From Hyposmocoma kahamanoa (Eukaryota; Arthropoda; Insecta; Lepidoptera; Cosmopterigidae), in contig NW_020653397.1 of the NCBI RefSeq assembly GCF_003589595.1, positions 1,969,092-2,033,091 on the forward strand: a stretch of 64,000 nucleotides of DNA, in the 5' to 3' direction. The notes below the pieces were generated by a model, which ran no database searches, had not been told where the DNA came from, and saw nothing but the letters and a program-made list of their open reading frames with translations. Numbering within the stretch: the stretch's first letter is position 1; every line of letters begins with the position of its first letter. Position numbers and translations under genes: made by a program. Below, one piece after another: positions 46,597 through 57,621 of the stretch.

Positions 46597-47440
46597 GAAA
46601 GCTCGGCCCGAGCCCGGGTGCAAAGCTCCGCTGGCCACCACGAACGTTTTTCGTCACGGGCCCAACCTAACACACCACACTTGCACGTGCACACATACAC
46701 ATTAATTATTTGACACCGTCACAGCGGCCCGCTAGCTCACTAGTGTCATAATGCACTCGCGACGGTCTTTGACTCGGGGTTTGCTAAAGGTTCGATCACG
46801 GAACGCGGCGAGGCCGAGCGAGGCGCGGGGAAGCGGGAGGCCCGGCGCGCTCGGCAGTCTGTCGGACACTGGCGCGGAGTGAGCGCGCGGGGCCGACGCC
46901 GGGGCGGGGCGCTCCGCCCCCAGCTCGGAGGCCAATCTGCCAATCCCGGCTGCGAGGCCCCGCCCCCCCGCGCCCCGCACGCCCCGCGCCCTCACACCGC
47001 GCCCGCGCCTCCGCAGAGATGGTCGTGCGTGTTTTTTCAACGGTTTTTGCGGCAATTACATGAGAGTTTTCCTCTGTTCGGATTTTCTGCTCTGCACCTA
47101 ATCAAAATTGCCGAGTTCCTCTCGGACGGAACGCGTCGCGGGCGCTCCGACACCGGCACCGGCCGAACGGCGCTGTCGGCGTTCGAGCCTTTCTTATCAA
47201 TGGGAGTATCTTGGATGGAATTAGCCCTTAGGTTGCGCTGTAGCTGTAAATAAACGGCGGTGCGATGGCGAGGAGCAAAACAAGCGACGGTGCAGAGCCG
47301 GCACGCATGCGCGGCGAGCAGCCGGCGCTGGTGATGCCGAGCTTGATGTGAAAACTTTGTGATTGCGGCCGCGACCGCGCCTTGCACAACTTTACTTATT
47401 AATGAAAACTTTGCCAAGTTCAACGCCTCAAAACACACAC
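46597..47440 (-). promoter_or_regulatory. hth: hth 5' leader and promoter region (GC-rich island)
   Basis: Immediately upstream of the hth start codon the base composition changes sharply. 46780-47030 and 47100-47380 are rich in C, G and CpG, while the DNA on both sides is AT-rich. This is the pattern of an insect developmental-gene first exon with a long untranslated leader. Several overlapping open frames on both strands in this block are low-complexity Ala/Arg/Pro-rich readings and are best explained by composition. No transcription start can be fixed from the sequence; a leader intron is possible. The region ends near 47440, where AT-rich DNA resumes. Confidence 0.5.
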
Positions 47441-48389
47441 TGTACCCGTAGCCTCTACGCTTGTTAATCCACGATATACACGCGTAATTGTCTCGTTTCT
47501 ATCCCAAAGCAAATTATGTCACGGATACAAAATTTCGTCGATAAGTTACAAAATTGAAAAAAAAATACGACTGAATTATAGGCCGTATGTTAATTCGAAC
47601 CTATACGTATTAGATATATACTGCTAACACTTCTTATTTAATTAAATGCTTATATTTTAAAAGCATATCTATTTTGATGAGCATAAAGCTCATCATCAGT
47701 TTGATAACAATGACATTCGGTTTTAAGGCAATGAACAGGATGAGGGCACAGTTTGAAGTAACGTAAATATCTACAACACAATACGTAAATATCTATAACA
47801 CAATAAATAGGTCACTGTTGCCCCGGTTGACGTATTAAAAATTTAACGTAATTAATTGTCGTCGGTTCTTGTCTCACTAATACTTAACGACGTAATTACG
47901 TCGCACAATTTTTAAAATCACGTCGCACAATAATTACGACGCACAATTTCTAAAACAGTGCTTATTTGTACAGATAAATAGAATCTAAAAAATGGCAACT
48001 GGGAAGCCAGAATGGGGAAGTGAAAAGGATAATAATTTCAGAAGTAATTATACTGCAATAAAACGTAATGCCTAAGAAAACAACATTATTAGGACAAAAA
48101 TTACACACCTATTAAACTGTAAAATTGGAAAATATAAATTATTACATTATTGCCCTTTTGTCGCGCGTATATAATTTTATTTCGTAATAATATAAAAGCA
48201 TAAAATATAATTTATGTAATACCATAAACACCTAGTTAATACCCCACTGATATTCCGTTGTGGCAATTATAACATTAGTTAGCTATCGAAAAGCGATATA
48301 ACTGTCAAAGTGTCAATTAGAGATGTAATTAAACTATTTATTAAAATAAACTTTAAAATTACTTGTTTTTCTTTACCTTAAACAATTTA
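47441..48389. other. upstream intergenic DNA, nothing recognised
   Basis: AT-rich. A 7-bp hairpin GATGAGC-ATAAA-GCTCATC lies at 47676-47694, and ACGTAAATATCTA(C/T)AACACAATA is repeated in tandem at 47761-47806. The phrase ACGTCGCACAATTT recurs near 47900-47955. Confidence 0.4.
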
Positions 48390-48547
48390 AGCATTACTGC
48401 GTTACCGTTTTGAAAGATGAGTTTGCTGGTGAATTCACAGGCACATGGGACTTGTCAACTTATGTCTCAGGATGACGGGCGCAGTGGCAGTATCTTTGCG
48501 ATTTAAAAGCTCTGAGTAGAACTGCAACTGTCGTGGATACCTATCTA
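48390..48547 (+). repeat. repeat R copy, middle part
   Basis: From GCATTACTGCGTTACCG to GCAACTGTCGTGGATA. Ends lost. Confidence 0.8.
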
Positions 48548-48844
48548 TATATAAGCGACACACCTGGGTCATAAAAAAACATTAAATAATTCTACTTCTT
48601 TTTCTTTTAAATGCCAATGTCAAGTCGAGGAACACTCGCTTTTTTTACTAAAAAATTGACCGACGTATTTCGACAGAATTCACTGAGAGCAGACTCTACA
48701 AATCTACGACGACAGACAATTTTGAATTTTCAATGTCAAAAACATATTTAAAATTTTGACAACATCGCACACCTTACGCAGATACCAAAGAAAGTGACTA
48801 AAGCGTTACGGAAGTCGGAAAAAAACGATCACAAACACCTTTAC

Positions 48845-48922
48845 TCGGCCGGTGATCAAACCCGGGACCTCAGAGATGGCGGTACTATGAAAACCGGTGT
48901 GCACGCGACGATGGAGGTCCTC
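48845..48922 (-). mobile_element. SINE family 1 head fragment
   Basis: The minus strand has GACCTCCATCGTCGCG, AAAACCGG... reversed order CACACCGGTTTTCATAG, and a B box GGTCCCGGGTTTGATCACCG. Confidence 0.7.
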
Positions 48923-49389
48923 TAATTACGTAGATCTATAAAACCAATAATTTATTTAAAAATCGAATTGAACAATAATATCTACGATTATGATGGCTTC
49001 CTGTCAATTAATAAAGAAATATATACTTTCTTATAATGAAATAAAATCGGTTTTGATAATTAAATGGATTTTATATTTAACCTGTGAAAATACATGCCTC
49101 TTGATGATATAATTTTGGTGTTTTAGAAAATGTACGCATTATACAATAAGTTAATAGTATACCTTTTATACTCATCTGTAATTTCTTAAGACGAAGTTGT
49201 ATTTTGTTACGCTCACAGGCAATTTCAATTAAGTCAGCCGCTTCAGCTCCGATGTTGACGACGTTCGTGAAAATAATATATTAACTTATTACATAATAAG
49301 TGAAAATATATAGGTAAGGGACAATAAAAGCTTAAGTACTGGAAAGTAAAAGTAATAGGATGAATAAAATTGGGTCCCCGCGGCAAGAT

Positions 49390-49480
49390 GCCCAAGAGGC
49401 AGCTAACGTTCCCCCTTTATATGGCTACGCTGATACGTTGGGCAAGGTAGCTGTCGTCTCTTGGCTTTCCCAGACAGTGT
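49390..49480 (+). repeat. LINE 3' end-like fragment
   Basis: Shares GGCAAGGTAGCTGTCGTCTC and TTCCCAGACAGTGTATTA with the complement of 23650-23712. Confidence 0.55.
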
Positions 49481-50659
49481 ATTAATTATTTGATGTATTC
49501 TTAGATTGTAAGAAAGTGTTCATCAGCCCTCGTTGACATGACTTAGGGCTATAGAGATTGGGTAGAGTACGTACCTTTTCTACCTAAAATTTCCAAAGGT
49601 GCGGCTTCAATGTTGTGATGAGAAACGCCTGAATTATTTACTTGTAAAAGAGGCATTTAATCGATTGTCAATATTCATGCGAAAAACCGAAAAAAATGGC
49701 TTTATTTGACATGCGTAATAAATAAATTACAAACAATCAATTAATACTTATAGAAAATTACATAAATCCTCTATAACACAAAAGAATATAGTTTTTTCTC
49801 AACTACTTGTTATATTTTAACCCATTACAAATCTTAGGGACATCCGGCGTTCCTAAAGATTTTGACTAAAAAAAAACAGAGATATGTAACAACAACACAT
49901 TCCATGGCTTAGCTGGCATAGCGGTTTGGTGGAGCAAAAGTAAACTCACTAAGGGCAGATATTTCGCCGATATCCAAACAAGTATCCCCAAAAAGCATTG
50001 GTTCTTTATCCACAAAGGATTCAGTAAGACTGTTACGTCTACAGTATGCCGATTTCGAATTGGTCATGCCTGCACCCCGGTCCATCTGGCAAAACTTAGA
50101 AAACCTCAATTTGTGAATCTCAGATTTTTCAGCTGCCCTGCCAGAACGTGTTCTATTTATGATAGTCTTCCACCTTCTATTCCTCGCCCCGTACATTTCA
50201 AGTTTCTGTTATATGTTTTTACAAATACCCTCTTAGAATTAATAGCTGATTTTATGAATAGTAAGAAACTTAAATTATAAAACTTATTTATTTAAATATT
50301 ATATAGACTAAAGAGCAGTGTTCATTAATTAAACATCTAAAAAACGAAAGTGTAACTCCCATGACATTGGCAAAATTCTACAAGAGAAGCCAGAAACTTA
50401 AAAATAGAATAGAAATTTTCATTTTTTTAAGTTTAAATTATTTTTATTGACTGATTAAATTTTATTGCTTTTTCACAATAATTTAACAATTTTTAAGCAG
50501 TTTAATGTTTTTTTAATGTTTATTTTTAATTAAGGTGCTATGGCAAAATAATATAGATACGAGGGCAATATGCTTTGTCCACTTTAGCTGAGTCACACAC
50601 CCATTTCAGATGTTTGTTTTTTCTTTTCTTTGTATAAATAAAGTTATTAATTAAAATAA
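49481..50659. other. intergenic, little recognised
   Basis: 49896-49928 is a short SINE family 3 head (TTCCATGGCTTAGCTGGCAT). The reversed 95-codon frame at 49909-50196 has no motif I recognise. The rest is AT-rich. Confidence 0.4.
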
Positions 50660-50815
50660 TACATATAATAAAGTGTGAATAATAAAGATATTTATTCACT
50701 GTCACAAAAGGAAGATTTTATAAAGCATAAATTAAAAATTAACAAACTACTTTAACTGGAAACCTGGAGTCCGTATTAGGTAACTAGATCTGTATTACAG
50801 ATCTCCAGGCTCCCT
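50660..50815. repeat. dispersed repeat, relative of 26390-26540
   Basis: Shares AATAAAGATATTTATTCAC-type start and ends with ACAGATCTCCAGGCTCCC. Confidence 0.5.
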
Positions 50816-50895
50816 TTACAACATGTTTAATAAATAAACCATATGTTAAAGAATGTGGTGACAAGTCTCGAGTATACGTGTATATAGAGTGTGAA

Positions 50896-51099
50896 TATAA
50901 TAATAATAACGCACAGACTCTAGCCCCCCGAATATGGAAACCCTTTATCGTGGGTGCCATGGACACACACATAGGGAACAACTAATTACGTCAAAACTCA
51001 CGAGAGAAATATATGTAGGCCATACAAATATTTCTCTTGGCCCGGGAATCGAACCTCTGCGTGGTAGTCCAGTATGGTAACCGTTCGGCCACGGAGGAG
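50896..51099 (-). mobile_element. tRNA-derived SINE, family 2
   Basis: Complement of 6853-7057: ATAATAATAATAACGCAC, GGTGCCATGGACACACACAT, CAAATATTTCTCTTGGCC, CGGGAATCGAACC (B box) and ACCGTTCGGCCACGGAGG (A box). Confidence 0.85.
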
Positions 51100-51591
51100 A
51101 TGCCAGAACCGAATTTCTTGGCATTTGCTAGTTGGTTCGAGCTCCTCCTTTGGGTTTAGGTTGGGATAGTATATGCAATGAAATATTGTTCTTAAAGTTT
51201 TAATAAATATATTTTATAACGCAAAAAGCACTTAAAGTTACAAAAACAATTATATTTTGCGATTGTACATTTAATGAAAAAAAAAGAAACTTCTTATCAA
51301 CACAGGGCGCTTCAACTAGGTATTTGTAAAACGAAATATTGTGTTATATTGTTTAATACATTATACTGGTAATACTTATACCATTTGTTAATTATGTCAT
51401 CTAATTGTTGTATCTAATGTTTGTTATACTGAAAGTTTATTATGTACATTGAAATTATTCCTTTTGTTGTTGTACCTACCTTTCGTTGATTACATACAGT
51501 GAGTGTTTTTATCCTTAGAAATTACATCAAATATTGTTATACCGAGTAAAAAAAGATTATTTGTTTATATATCTTCGCAGTCGATATTAAT

Positions 51592-51790
51592 AGAATCTTT
51601 ATCCAAGCAAAACGTACTATTAGGATTATTTACAATCTAGACTCCAGAGTGTCTTTGCGAGATAAGTGTAAAGATATTAACATTCTTACATTAGCGTCGG
51701 GGTACATTTACGAAAATGTTAGTTATATTAAGAATAATAGTGGATGTTGGTCTTGTCAGTCGTCTGCCCAAAGTTACAAATTCATTTAAT
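51592..51790 (+). pseudogene. Jockey-like LINE reverse transcriptase fragment
   Basis: The open reading RIFIQAKRTIRIIYNLDSR, then VSLRDKCKDINILTLASGY and IYENVSYIKNN, corresponds to the end of the reverse transcriptase thumb in Jockey-type ORF2 (x-Q-KR-IR-IY-L-SR-SLR-K-K-x-NI-TL-S-YIYE). The same region of a different copy is on the minus strand at 55040-55700. Flanking domains are missing. Confidence 0.82.
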
Positions 51791-52062
51791 GGACTATGTA
51801 TACTTATTTTTTTAGGGTGCCATCTCCTACCGGAGTTTGGCTGTCATTATAGCCAATTGGTTCCGTAAAGTTGCGGCTCGAAACAGCTCTTGAACCACTC
51901 TGCAAGATTTTGAAGCCATGTGGTTTTTCTGCAGCCTTGGATTTTCCCTGCGGAATGAGTTGGAATAAAGAGCATTTTGTGTGTGTGTAAGTGCCCGAAA
52001 TATACGCTTCTATAATAAGTATTCAGTTGATGTTCAAAATTTGACATTTACTAAAATTTTTT

Positions 52063-52278
52063 TTATAATACCATGTGACGGGACGAACAAGTCGTGCCAA
52101 CTTACAACAGGACAACAAGCCTGGTGGTAAGCGACTCGCCTATCCAAAACAGTTGCAGTGCCACTCAGAGCTTTAAATCGCAAAGATCTGAGGCGCACTG
52201 CCACTGCGCCCGTCAACCTGAGACATAAGTTGACAAGTCCCATGTGCCTGTAATTTCACCAGCACCCTTACCCTAGAC
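52063..52278 (-). repeat. repeat R copy
   Basis: Reversed copy from ATGTGACGGGACGAACAAGT to ACCCTTACCCTAGACAGG, with a small insertion (ACTTACAACAGGACAACAA) near its 3' end. Confidence 0.88.
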
Positions 52279-52317
52279 AGGTAATGGAGGTTGAAAATTT
52301 GCGGACTTAACCTATTA

Positions 52318-52558
52318 AAGCCTATTTTTATTCCATAGGTAAACAAATTGCATTTGAAAAGAACACAATGTTTAAACTCTACTATTCATTCGTTATGCAG
52401 GTTCCCCTGAGAAGAATGAGCAACATACTCTACGGATTCCTCTTTGTAAAAAAAACATTTGTGTACATGTATCATTTACAACGTTTATTTCAAACATCAA
52501 TCGAAAGAACCTGTAAGAGCTCAAAGGGTCATTATTACCACAATTTTTATGGACCTTG
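52318..52558 (-). repeat. LINE 3' untranslated region fragment (type A)
   Basis: CTACTATTCATTCGTTATGC, GAATGAGCAACATACTCTAC and GTAAGAGCTCAAAGGGTC match 21945 and 31690. It separates two oppositely oriented repeat R copies. Confidence 0.65.
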
Positions 52559-52565
52559 GACCTTA

Positions 52566-52766
52566 GCTATGCCGCCAAGCAGTAATGTGACCATAAGTTG
52601 ACAAGTCCCATGTGAAATTACAGGCACGTGGGACTTGTCAACTTACGTATCAGGGTGACGGGCGCAGTGGCAGTGCCCCTAAGATCTTTGTGCTTTAAAG
52701 CTCTGAGTGGCACTGCAACCAGGCGCACGACTTGTTCGTTGCGTCACTTGCTATTACAAAAAAGTC
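52566..52766 (+). repeat. repeat R copy with internal inverted segment
   Basis: Full 3' end present, but the block TAAGTTGACAAGTCCCATGT at 52594-52613 is the complement of the family's own CACGTGGGACTTGTCAACTT at 52625-52644. This creates a 21-bp near-perfect hairpin not found in other copies. Confidence 0.82.
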
Positions 52767-52931
52767 ACTAATTGTGTTGGTATAATATACGAAATTGTAT
52801 AGGATAGCTCCTATAACAAAGTTATTCACTCATTTCTTTCATAATTAATCATTTAACCTCTCATCTGAAAAAGTTGTAATTTTGCAGATGTGACCTGTGT
52901 GATGTTTCCCTAAGGGTGCGAATTATAATCA

Positions 52932-53093
52932 TAATAATAATAATAATAATAATAACGCACTCAGTCAACATAGCCCCGCACTAGGGAAACCCACGAGAGA
53001 AATAAATGTAGGCCATACAAATATTTCTCCCGGTCCGGGAATCGAACCTGGGACCTCTGCGTGACAGTCTGCGATGGTTCGGCCACAGAGGCA
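52932..53093 (-). mobile_element. tRNA-derived SINE, family 2, internally deleted
   Basis: Starts with (AAT)n, then GCCCCGCACTAGGGAAACCC, then skips about 55 bp of body to CGAGAGAAATAAATGTAGGC, GGGAATCGAACCTGGGACC (B box) and TGGTTCGGCCACAGAGGC. Confidence 0.82.
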
Positions 53094-53122
53094 GTTTTTA
53101 AGGAGAATTATTAACTTAACCA

Positions 53123-53408
53123 CATCGACTTACAATTATATGGACGTCGGGTCCGCGCTAAAAAGTGTCCGAACTTATAGGGCGTTAAAATCGTATACAG
53201 AGCGTCATTCACGCTTTAGTCTTCGTTTGTTCGACTGACAGCGAAGCTAGCAAAATTAGACAGTACTGCGATTACATTACAATTTAAGTTCAACGTTTTA
53301 GCTTTTTCATATTCCTTTACATGTCACTACGTTTAAATAGGTTGACTTGGGACATTTTCTTCGTGGGTTTTGTATTAGACCCGTCGTCCATTTATTTGTA
53401 AGTCAATG
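53123..53408 (+). mobile_element. hAT-like MITE, copy 2 (286 bp)
   Basis: Nearly identical to 11251-11537 along its whole length. The ends are CATCGACTTACAA and TTGTAAGTCAATG. Flanks CTTAACCA (53115-53122) and CTTAACTA (53409-53416) are an 8-bp target duplication with one mismatch. Confidence 0.88.
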
Positions 53409-53936
53409 CTTAACTACCTTATTTTTTATTAAACGAAAAATCATGTTTCAATTTATTATGCTATATATTAATTGATATATTAACATAGGCAATTATAATT
53501 ATAACCTACGTAATATTTAGACGAATGTGCAATTATTAAGAGATCATAAGTTAATCACGATTCATCAATTTTACTCGACAAATTGCCGTCACTGTTATTT
53601 ATAATATATAATTATTATATATTCAATATCATAATATATCTACCGCCATTACTTATTCTTATTTAGGTACCATTGGTTTTTTATTCAAATCTTGTCTTCT
53701 CAATTCCACCATTTCTGGGTTATAACACTATTTGGTTTCACGTGTGTTCTGTGTCTATTTTTCAATGATTCATTTTAACGCAGCTTAGTCTTTATTTTAT
53801 GCTATCGTTGCATAATCAGGGTCCTTAAAGTGGCGTACTCTGTTTAGGCCACGAGTCTTTGCCGAGTAGGCTAAGAAATAGATACGAGATTTTAAGACGT
53901 AATTATATAACAAAACGGTACAAAGTACTAAATAAA
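53409..53936. other. intergenic, nothing recognised
   Basis: AT-rich with TATA-type palindromes near 53590-53640; no gene or known repeat. Confidence 0.4.
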
Positions 53937-54107
53937 AAAACCGACCTCAAAAGTCCATCCCCTAGTTTGCCACCCTTAGATACGGAATATTTTCTTCAAA
54001 TTTAAATGGGACCACATCTTGGGTACCCGCTTTCCAACAAAAAAATTATCGCGTAACATACATACAAAAAAAAATTGAGAACCTTCTTTTTTGAAGTCGG
54101 TTAAAAA
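53937..54107 (-). repeat. AACCGAC-type repeat, both ends present
   Basis: Opens AACCGACCTCAAAAGTCC and closes TTTTTTGAAGTCGGTTAAAA, giving inverted termini of about 14 bp. The middle has TTGCCACCCTTAGATACGGA, AAATTTAAATGGGACCAC and CCGCTTTCCAACAAAAAA. Confidence 0.82.
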
Positions 54108-54509
54108 TGTTCTTCTTATTGTATCGATGACGTTCAATATACTACAGTGGTCCAGAACTCAGCCACGCCGACCGTGTCACTAGCAGCCGCCATTATATCC
54201 TCAAGCGTGCAGGTGTTAGACCACGATATGAAGTGGGTCATCGTTTAGTCGCACCGCACAAGCAGTCCTGGTTAGAACCATCCGAAAATCCCCACCTGAA
54301 CAAATTGTCCTTGCCCAGACCAACCTAAGCTCGAAGCCTATTCAAAGACGTCCAGGCCATGACATTTCGTGTCCAGGAGGAAGACCCTCAGAAGGCGGGA
54401 CAAACCTAGATGGTACACTTATTATAAAATGATTGCATACAATACTTTTTCTACGAATAAATCAAATAATGCAACACAATCAATATTTAATGCATATTAT
54501 GTAATTAAC
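54108..54509. other. intergenic, mildly GC-rich, unrecognised
   Basis: 54150-54400 is less AT-rich than its surroundings and may be an old coding remnant of a mobile element, but I see no motif in any frame. Confidence 0.35.
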
Positions 54510-54742
54510 TGTCCATAACAGTTGCAGTGCCACTCAGAGCTTTAAATTGCAAAGATCCGGGGGGCACTGCCACTGTTACCCGGAGACATACGTTGACAAG
54601 ACCCATATGTCTGTAATTTCACCAGCACCCTTACCTTTCAAAACCGGAACACAGTAATGCTAGCATTACTGCTTGGCGGCAGACATAGGTAAAGTGGCAG
54701 TAATACCCTGGACGAACTCTTCCACAAGGAGCTCTAACGCTA
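54510..54742 (-). repeat. repeat R copy, nearly full length
   Basis: From GTCCATAACAGTTGCAGTGC to CCACAAGGAGCTCTAACGC, all blocks in order. Confidence 0.88.
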
Positions 54743-55039
54743 TTGAAAATATAATGTAGGTACTTTTATTTTGTTAACAATGAAAAGAAAAACAACGCCA
54801 CAACACAAAAATAAAGATATGGAATATAATGGCCCAGTAAGGATTTTATTTTAACCACACTTTTTTTCTTATAATCAAATAGGATTTTATTAATCAAACA
54901 TAGCCATATATATTATATAGAAAATCACACGATACATGTAGTAATAAACTACGAGCTTGTAATGTTGATGAAAAGGACCAAGTCTCAGTATATAATAGTG
55001 TTGTTTTTCAGTCTCCGCCTGTGATCTGTCGGACATTGT

Positions 55040-55700
55040 CAAAGTCAAATAATCATTTATTCCGTACAATTTTTACACTCGGAAACGTCATGTTTTAAGC
55101 TATTGCTCGTTCACTACGCTGACCTCCTCCTGAGAAGAACGAGCAAGAAACTCTAGGGATTGCTCTTTTCAAATAAACTTAAATGCTATGGAATAACACT
55201 TTGAATCATAATTGTGTGGAATCTAGGACTCATGTTGTCTTTCCATACATCTTTATCTAACAAATACTCTTCAATTTTGTAATATGACTTTTTAATTAAA
55301 ATACTTTTAGCGTAAGTTTTAAACTTAGAAAATGACAATCTTAACATAAACTCCGGAATCTTATTGTAAAAACGTATACTCCATAAAAGAGTCGATTACC
55401 TTGGTTAAACGAAATCGTGGTACCATGAGTTTGGAATTAGCTCTAAGTCATTATGGATATCTTCTTTCTTATTGAAAGTATGTATATGTTTACGGGCATA
55501 TAAAATATTTGTAAATGTACTGTGATGCCATAGTTATGATACCACTCTCCTTAAACTTTACTCCGAGAGAAACCCGAGAACCTAAACGGTACACACCACG
55601 AATCCCTCGATTTTGCAATACAAATATGGTTTGAATGTCTGCCGCTTTACTATATCTTTATCGAAAACATCATTTTTATATAAAGGTTTATGGCCCGGTT
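55040..55700 (-). pseudogene. Jockey-like LINE, 3' third of ORF2 with 3' region
   Basis: The minus strand carries VLQNRGIRGVYRLGSRVSLG, VKFKESGIITMASQYIYKYF, then LRANSKLMVPRFRLTKV-like and RFYNKIPE-like pieces, and SILIKKSYYKIEEYLLDKDV followed by WKDNMSPRF. This is the thumb and C-terminal part of Jockey-type ORF2. Several frameshifts and stops break it. The region below about 55200 is 3' untranslated (GAGCAAGAAACTCTAGGG in complement). It is the longest of four copies (9430, 60482, 61668), all 5'-truncated. Confidence 0.82.
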
Positions 55701-56414
55701 GCAAGACCTTTAGGCCAATTTAACCAATCAGGAGGCAGTAGAACGTTTCAGTAGTATGATACTTGATATTGACTTGACTAAAAAGAGTGCCTTTGTGATA
55801 TGGATTAGGAAATTATAATTAATAGATTAATTCTCCTGAGTAACCTGCGTCACACATCCTGCACCATAGGTAAAGCCGGTAAGCGTTAAACGTCTTGATT
55901 GGCAAGAGCAAGCAAGCCTCTGGTGGCCGTCACTAGCCGCCGTTGCTTACACCTAAAAAGAATCCTTAAGCTCAATTTACATTAGGTACTACTTAAGGAA
56001 ATGGAATCGAATTTTTGTAACGAAATTGTATATAGCATACCTAATGAATTTTATGTCATTTGAGTTACGTACAAATTAGATACGGTGCAGAAGCTGCCGA
56101 AACTTCCAAGACAGCGCGAGACGTTTCTGGAAGACACACCAACTGTTTTTATGCTCGTATCTAATTTTAATTTCAAATTTGCTATTAACTTTTCGGTATG
56201 AAAGTTGACAACACTCGGAAAACGTGTTGAAGTACCCAAACCCTCGCCTGAGCGGAGACGTATATGTGTGTCATGCTCCCAGCCGATTTCGGCGAAGGCG
56301 ACCATTTCAGCTCCCATGTTAGCGGCGTTCGTGGGCATGTGAGCACACCATTTTCAAAATTATACTTGATTACCGCAGATGGTTGGGATTTCAGTTCTTA
56401 ACGCTTAAAATCAA

Positions 56415-56591
56415 GTTCCGAACGTCGTTCATCCTCAAAGTTACTATATTGCCCTTCTTCATGTGACGTTTCAGCACGTCTTTGTATCCAAGGAAATGTC
56501 CGCCACGGGTAAGCTTGCTCTCCTCAAATTCAGAGTAAAAGATGCGTTTCGCCACTCGCGATCCGCGATCATATCCACACCAACGAAGTTG
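56415..56591 (-). pseudogene. LINE ORF C-terminal fragment
   Basis: 59 open codons read [40 protein letters not shown] and KRHMKKGNI. The LRW-GH...R-(P/A)K-FY-E...-GG-Q...KD-LK pattern is typical of the C-terminus of a reverse transcriptase ORF of a non-LTR retrotransposon, and differs from the RTE-like copies at 13862 and 17740. Downstream (56051-56338) a 95-codon frame on the same strand may be its degenerate tail. The clade is uncertain. Confidence 0.7.
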
Positions 56592-56965
56592 CCGCCGCGT
56601 TACATACTGGGTGTTGATGATTCATTTGTTAGGTACAATTGACGTAGAGTTAATTATGCTATAGTAACAAAAATACGCTTCCATTCTCTTTCGCAGCCAT
56701 GTAAAATAAGCCTTAAGATGGTAGAGCGTCAATTTTTGTGAAAGAATGTACTAAATTATTTATGTGTTTCAAAAACATATGCTTGACGTCAATCACATTA
56801 ATTACTGTCGCTTGCGCAGGTCTTGTAAATTATTCGCCTTTTGTTGAGTGTCAAGAATAAAAAAGTATGAATATGAAATAGACTTTTTATTTTAAAAGTA
56901 GGTAGTTCTGGTATAACTTTGTAATTTAGATGGTCACAAGAGGTGGTCAATTCCCAGCACGTCCA

Positions 56966-57600
56966 ATATAATAATGTGTTCAGATGGCGTTGAGACTACT
57001 CAGGTACTGCAGCGCCTCCGGGATGTTTGCTTTGGCCCGTAGGAATTGCTTTCACGCCGCCTCGCGAAAAAGTAGCATCGTTTTTTAGAAGGCTTCGGGG
57101 GAGTAACAACAGCATCCTGATGGTTGTGGCAGGTAACCACAGAGTTATGTCGCAAAAAGAGGCCGCGGAGCGGGTGCGCGAGGATGCGGCGGACGCGCAC
57201 CCGCTTCGGCGCAGACGTACGGGGAGAAGGCGAAGGCAGTTCGCTGCTCGCCTGATCCCTTAGTGAGGCCAGCGGGTTCTGGACAGGGACTCCGGAGCCT
57301 GCATTGCACGGCATCACTCGTCTGGGGGGCGGGTCGGAGGACAACCGACTAGCCCCTCCGTTGGCGCGGGAGCCCTGGCGCAAGCTAGGGCGGCCGGGCG
57401 GGCGTCGTGGTGAATGTTCACCGATCCCACGGCGCCGACTCAACCGGCAAGAGGGAAACCCAGGGGGGTTTTAATGGGGTAGGCCCTCCAGTCTGAGAGG
57501 GAGAATCCCCACATAACCCCTGAGTCTCCCTGGGCTCAGGGATATCCATAAAGATTTCCCCCCGTCAGAGTGCCTGTACTGAGGCATCTCGTACGTACAA
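56966..57600 (+). pseudogene. R1-like LINE, ORF2 C-terminus and 3' untranslated region
   Basis: The plus strand ends an ORF with VMSQKEAAERVREDAADAHP, then LRRRRTGRRRRQF and a TAG at 57261-57263. An Arg-rich tail of this type follows the cysteine block in lepidopteran R1-clade LINEs. Upstream (56986-57120) there are frameshifts. The 3' region is GC-rich, with CCCAGGGGGGTTTTAATGGG, TAGGCCCTCCAGTCTGAGAG and GAATCCCCACATAACCCC, again typical. The reversed 147-codon frame over this block is antisense to it and is not a gene. Confidence 0.78.
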
Positions 57601-57621
57601 TAACTCCGCACGAGATGCCTC
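57581..57621. repeat. 12-bp hairpin at the end of the R1-like LINE
   Basis: GAGGCATCTCGT (57581-57592) is perfectly complemented by ACGAGATGCCTC (57610-57621) across 17 nt. Both arms are followed by A/C-GTACG-like bases. Confidence 0.75.

Noticed and set aside
46597..46641. N-terminal extension of hth exon 1 upstream of MAQPR
   Set aside because: The extension starts at GTG, no in-frame ATG exists there, and the family protein starts at MAQP.
46732..47438. Several overlapping 65-133-codon open frames on both strands
   Set aside because: They are GC-rich, low-complexity Ala/Arg/Pro readings within the hth leader/promoter block; no domain, and stops are rare by composition.
52930..52957. CRISPR-like or satellite array
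   Set aside because: It is a simple (AAT)n microsatellite forming the tail of a SINE; no spacer-repeat structure occurs anywhere in the window.
57000..57443. 147-codon Arg/Pro/Ser-rich open frame on the minus strand
   Set aside because: It is antisense to an R1-like LINE ORF end and its GC-rich 3' untranslated region; its composition explains the open frame.
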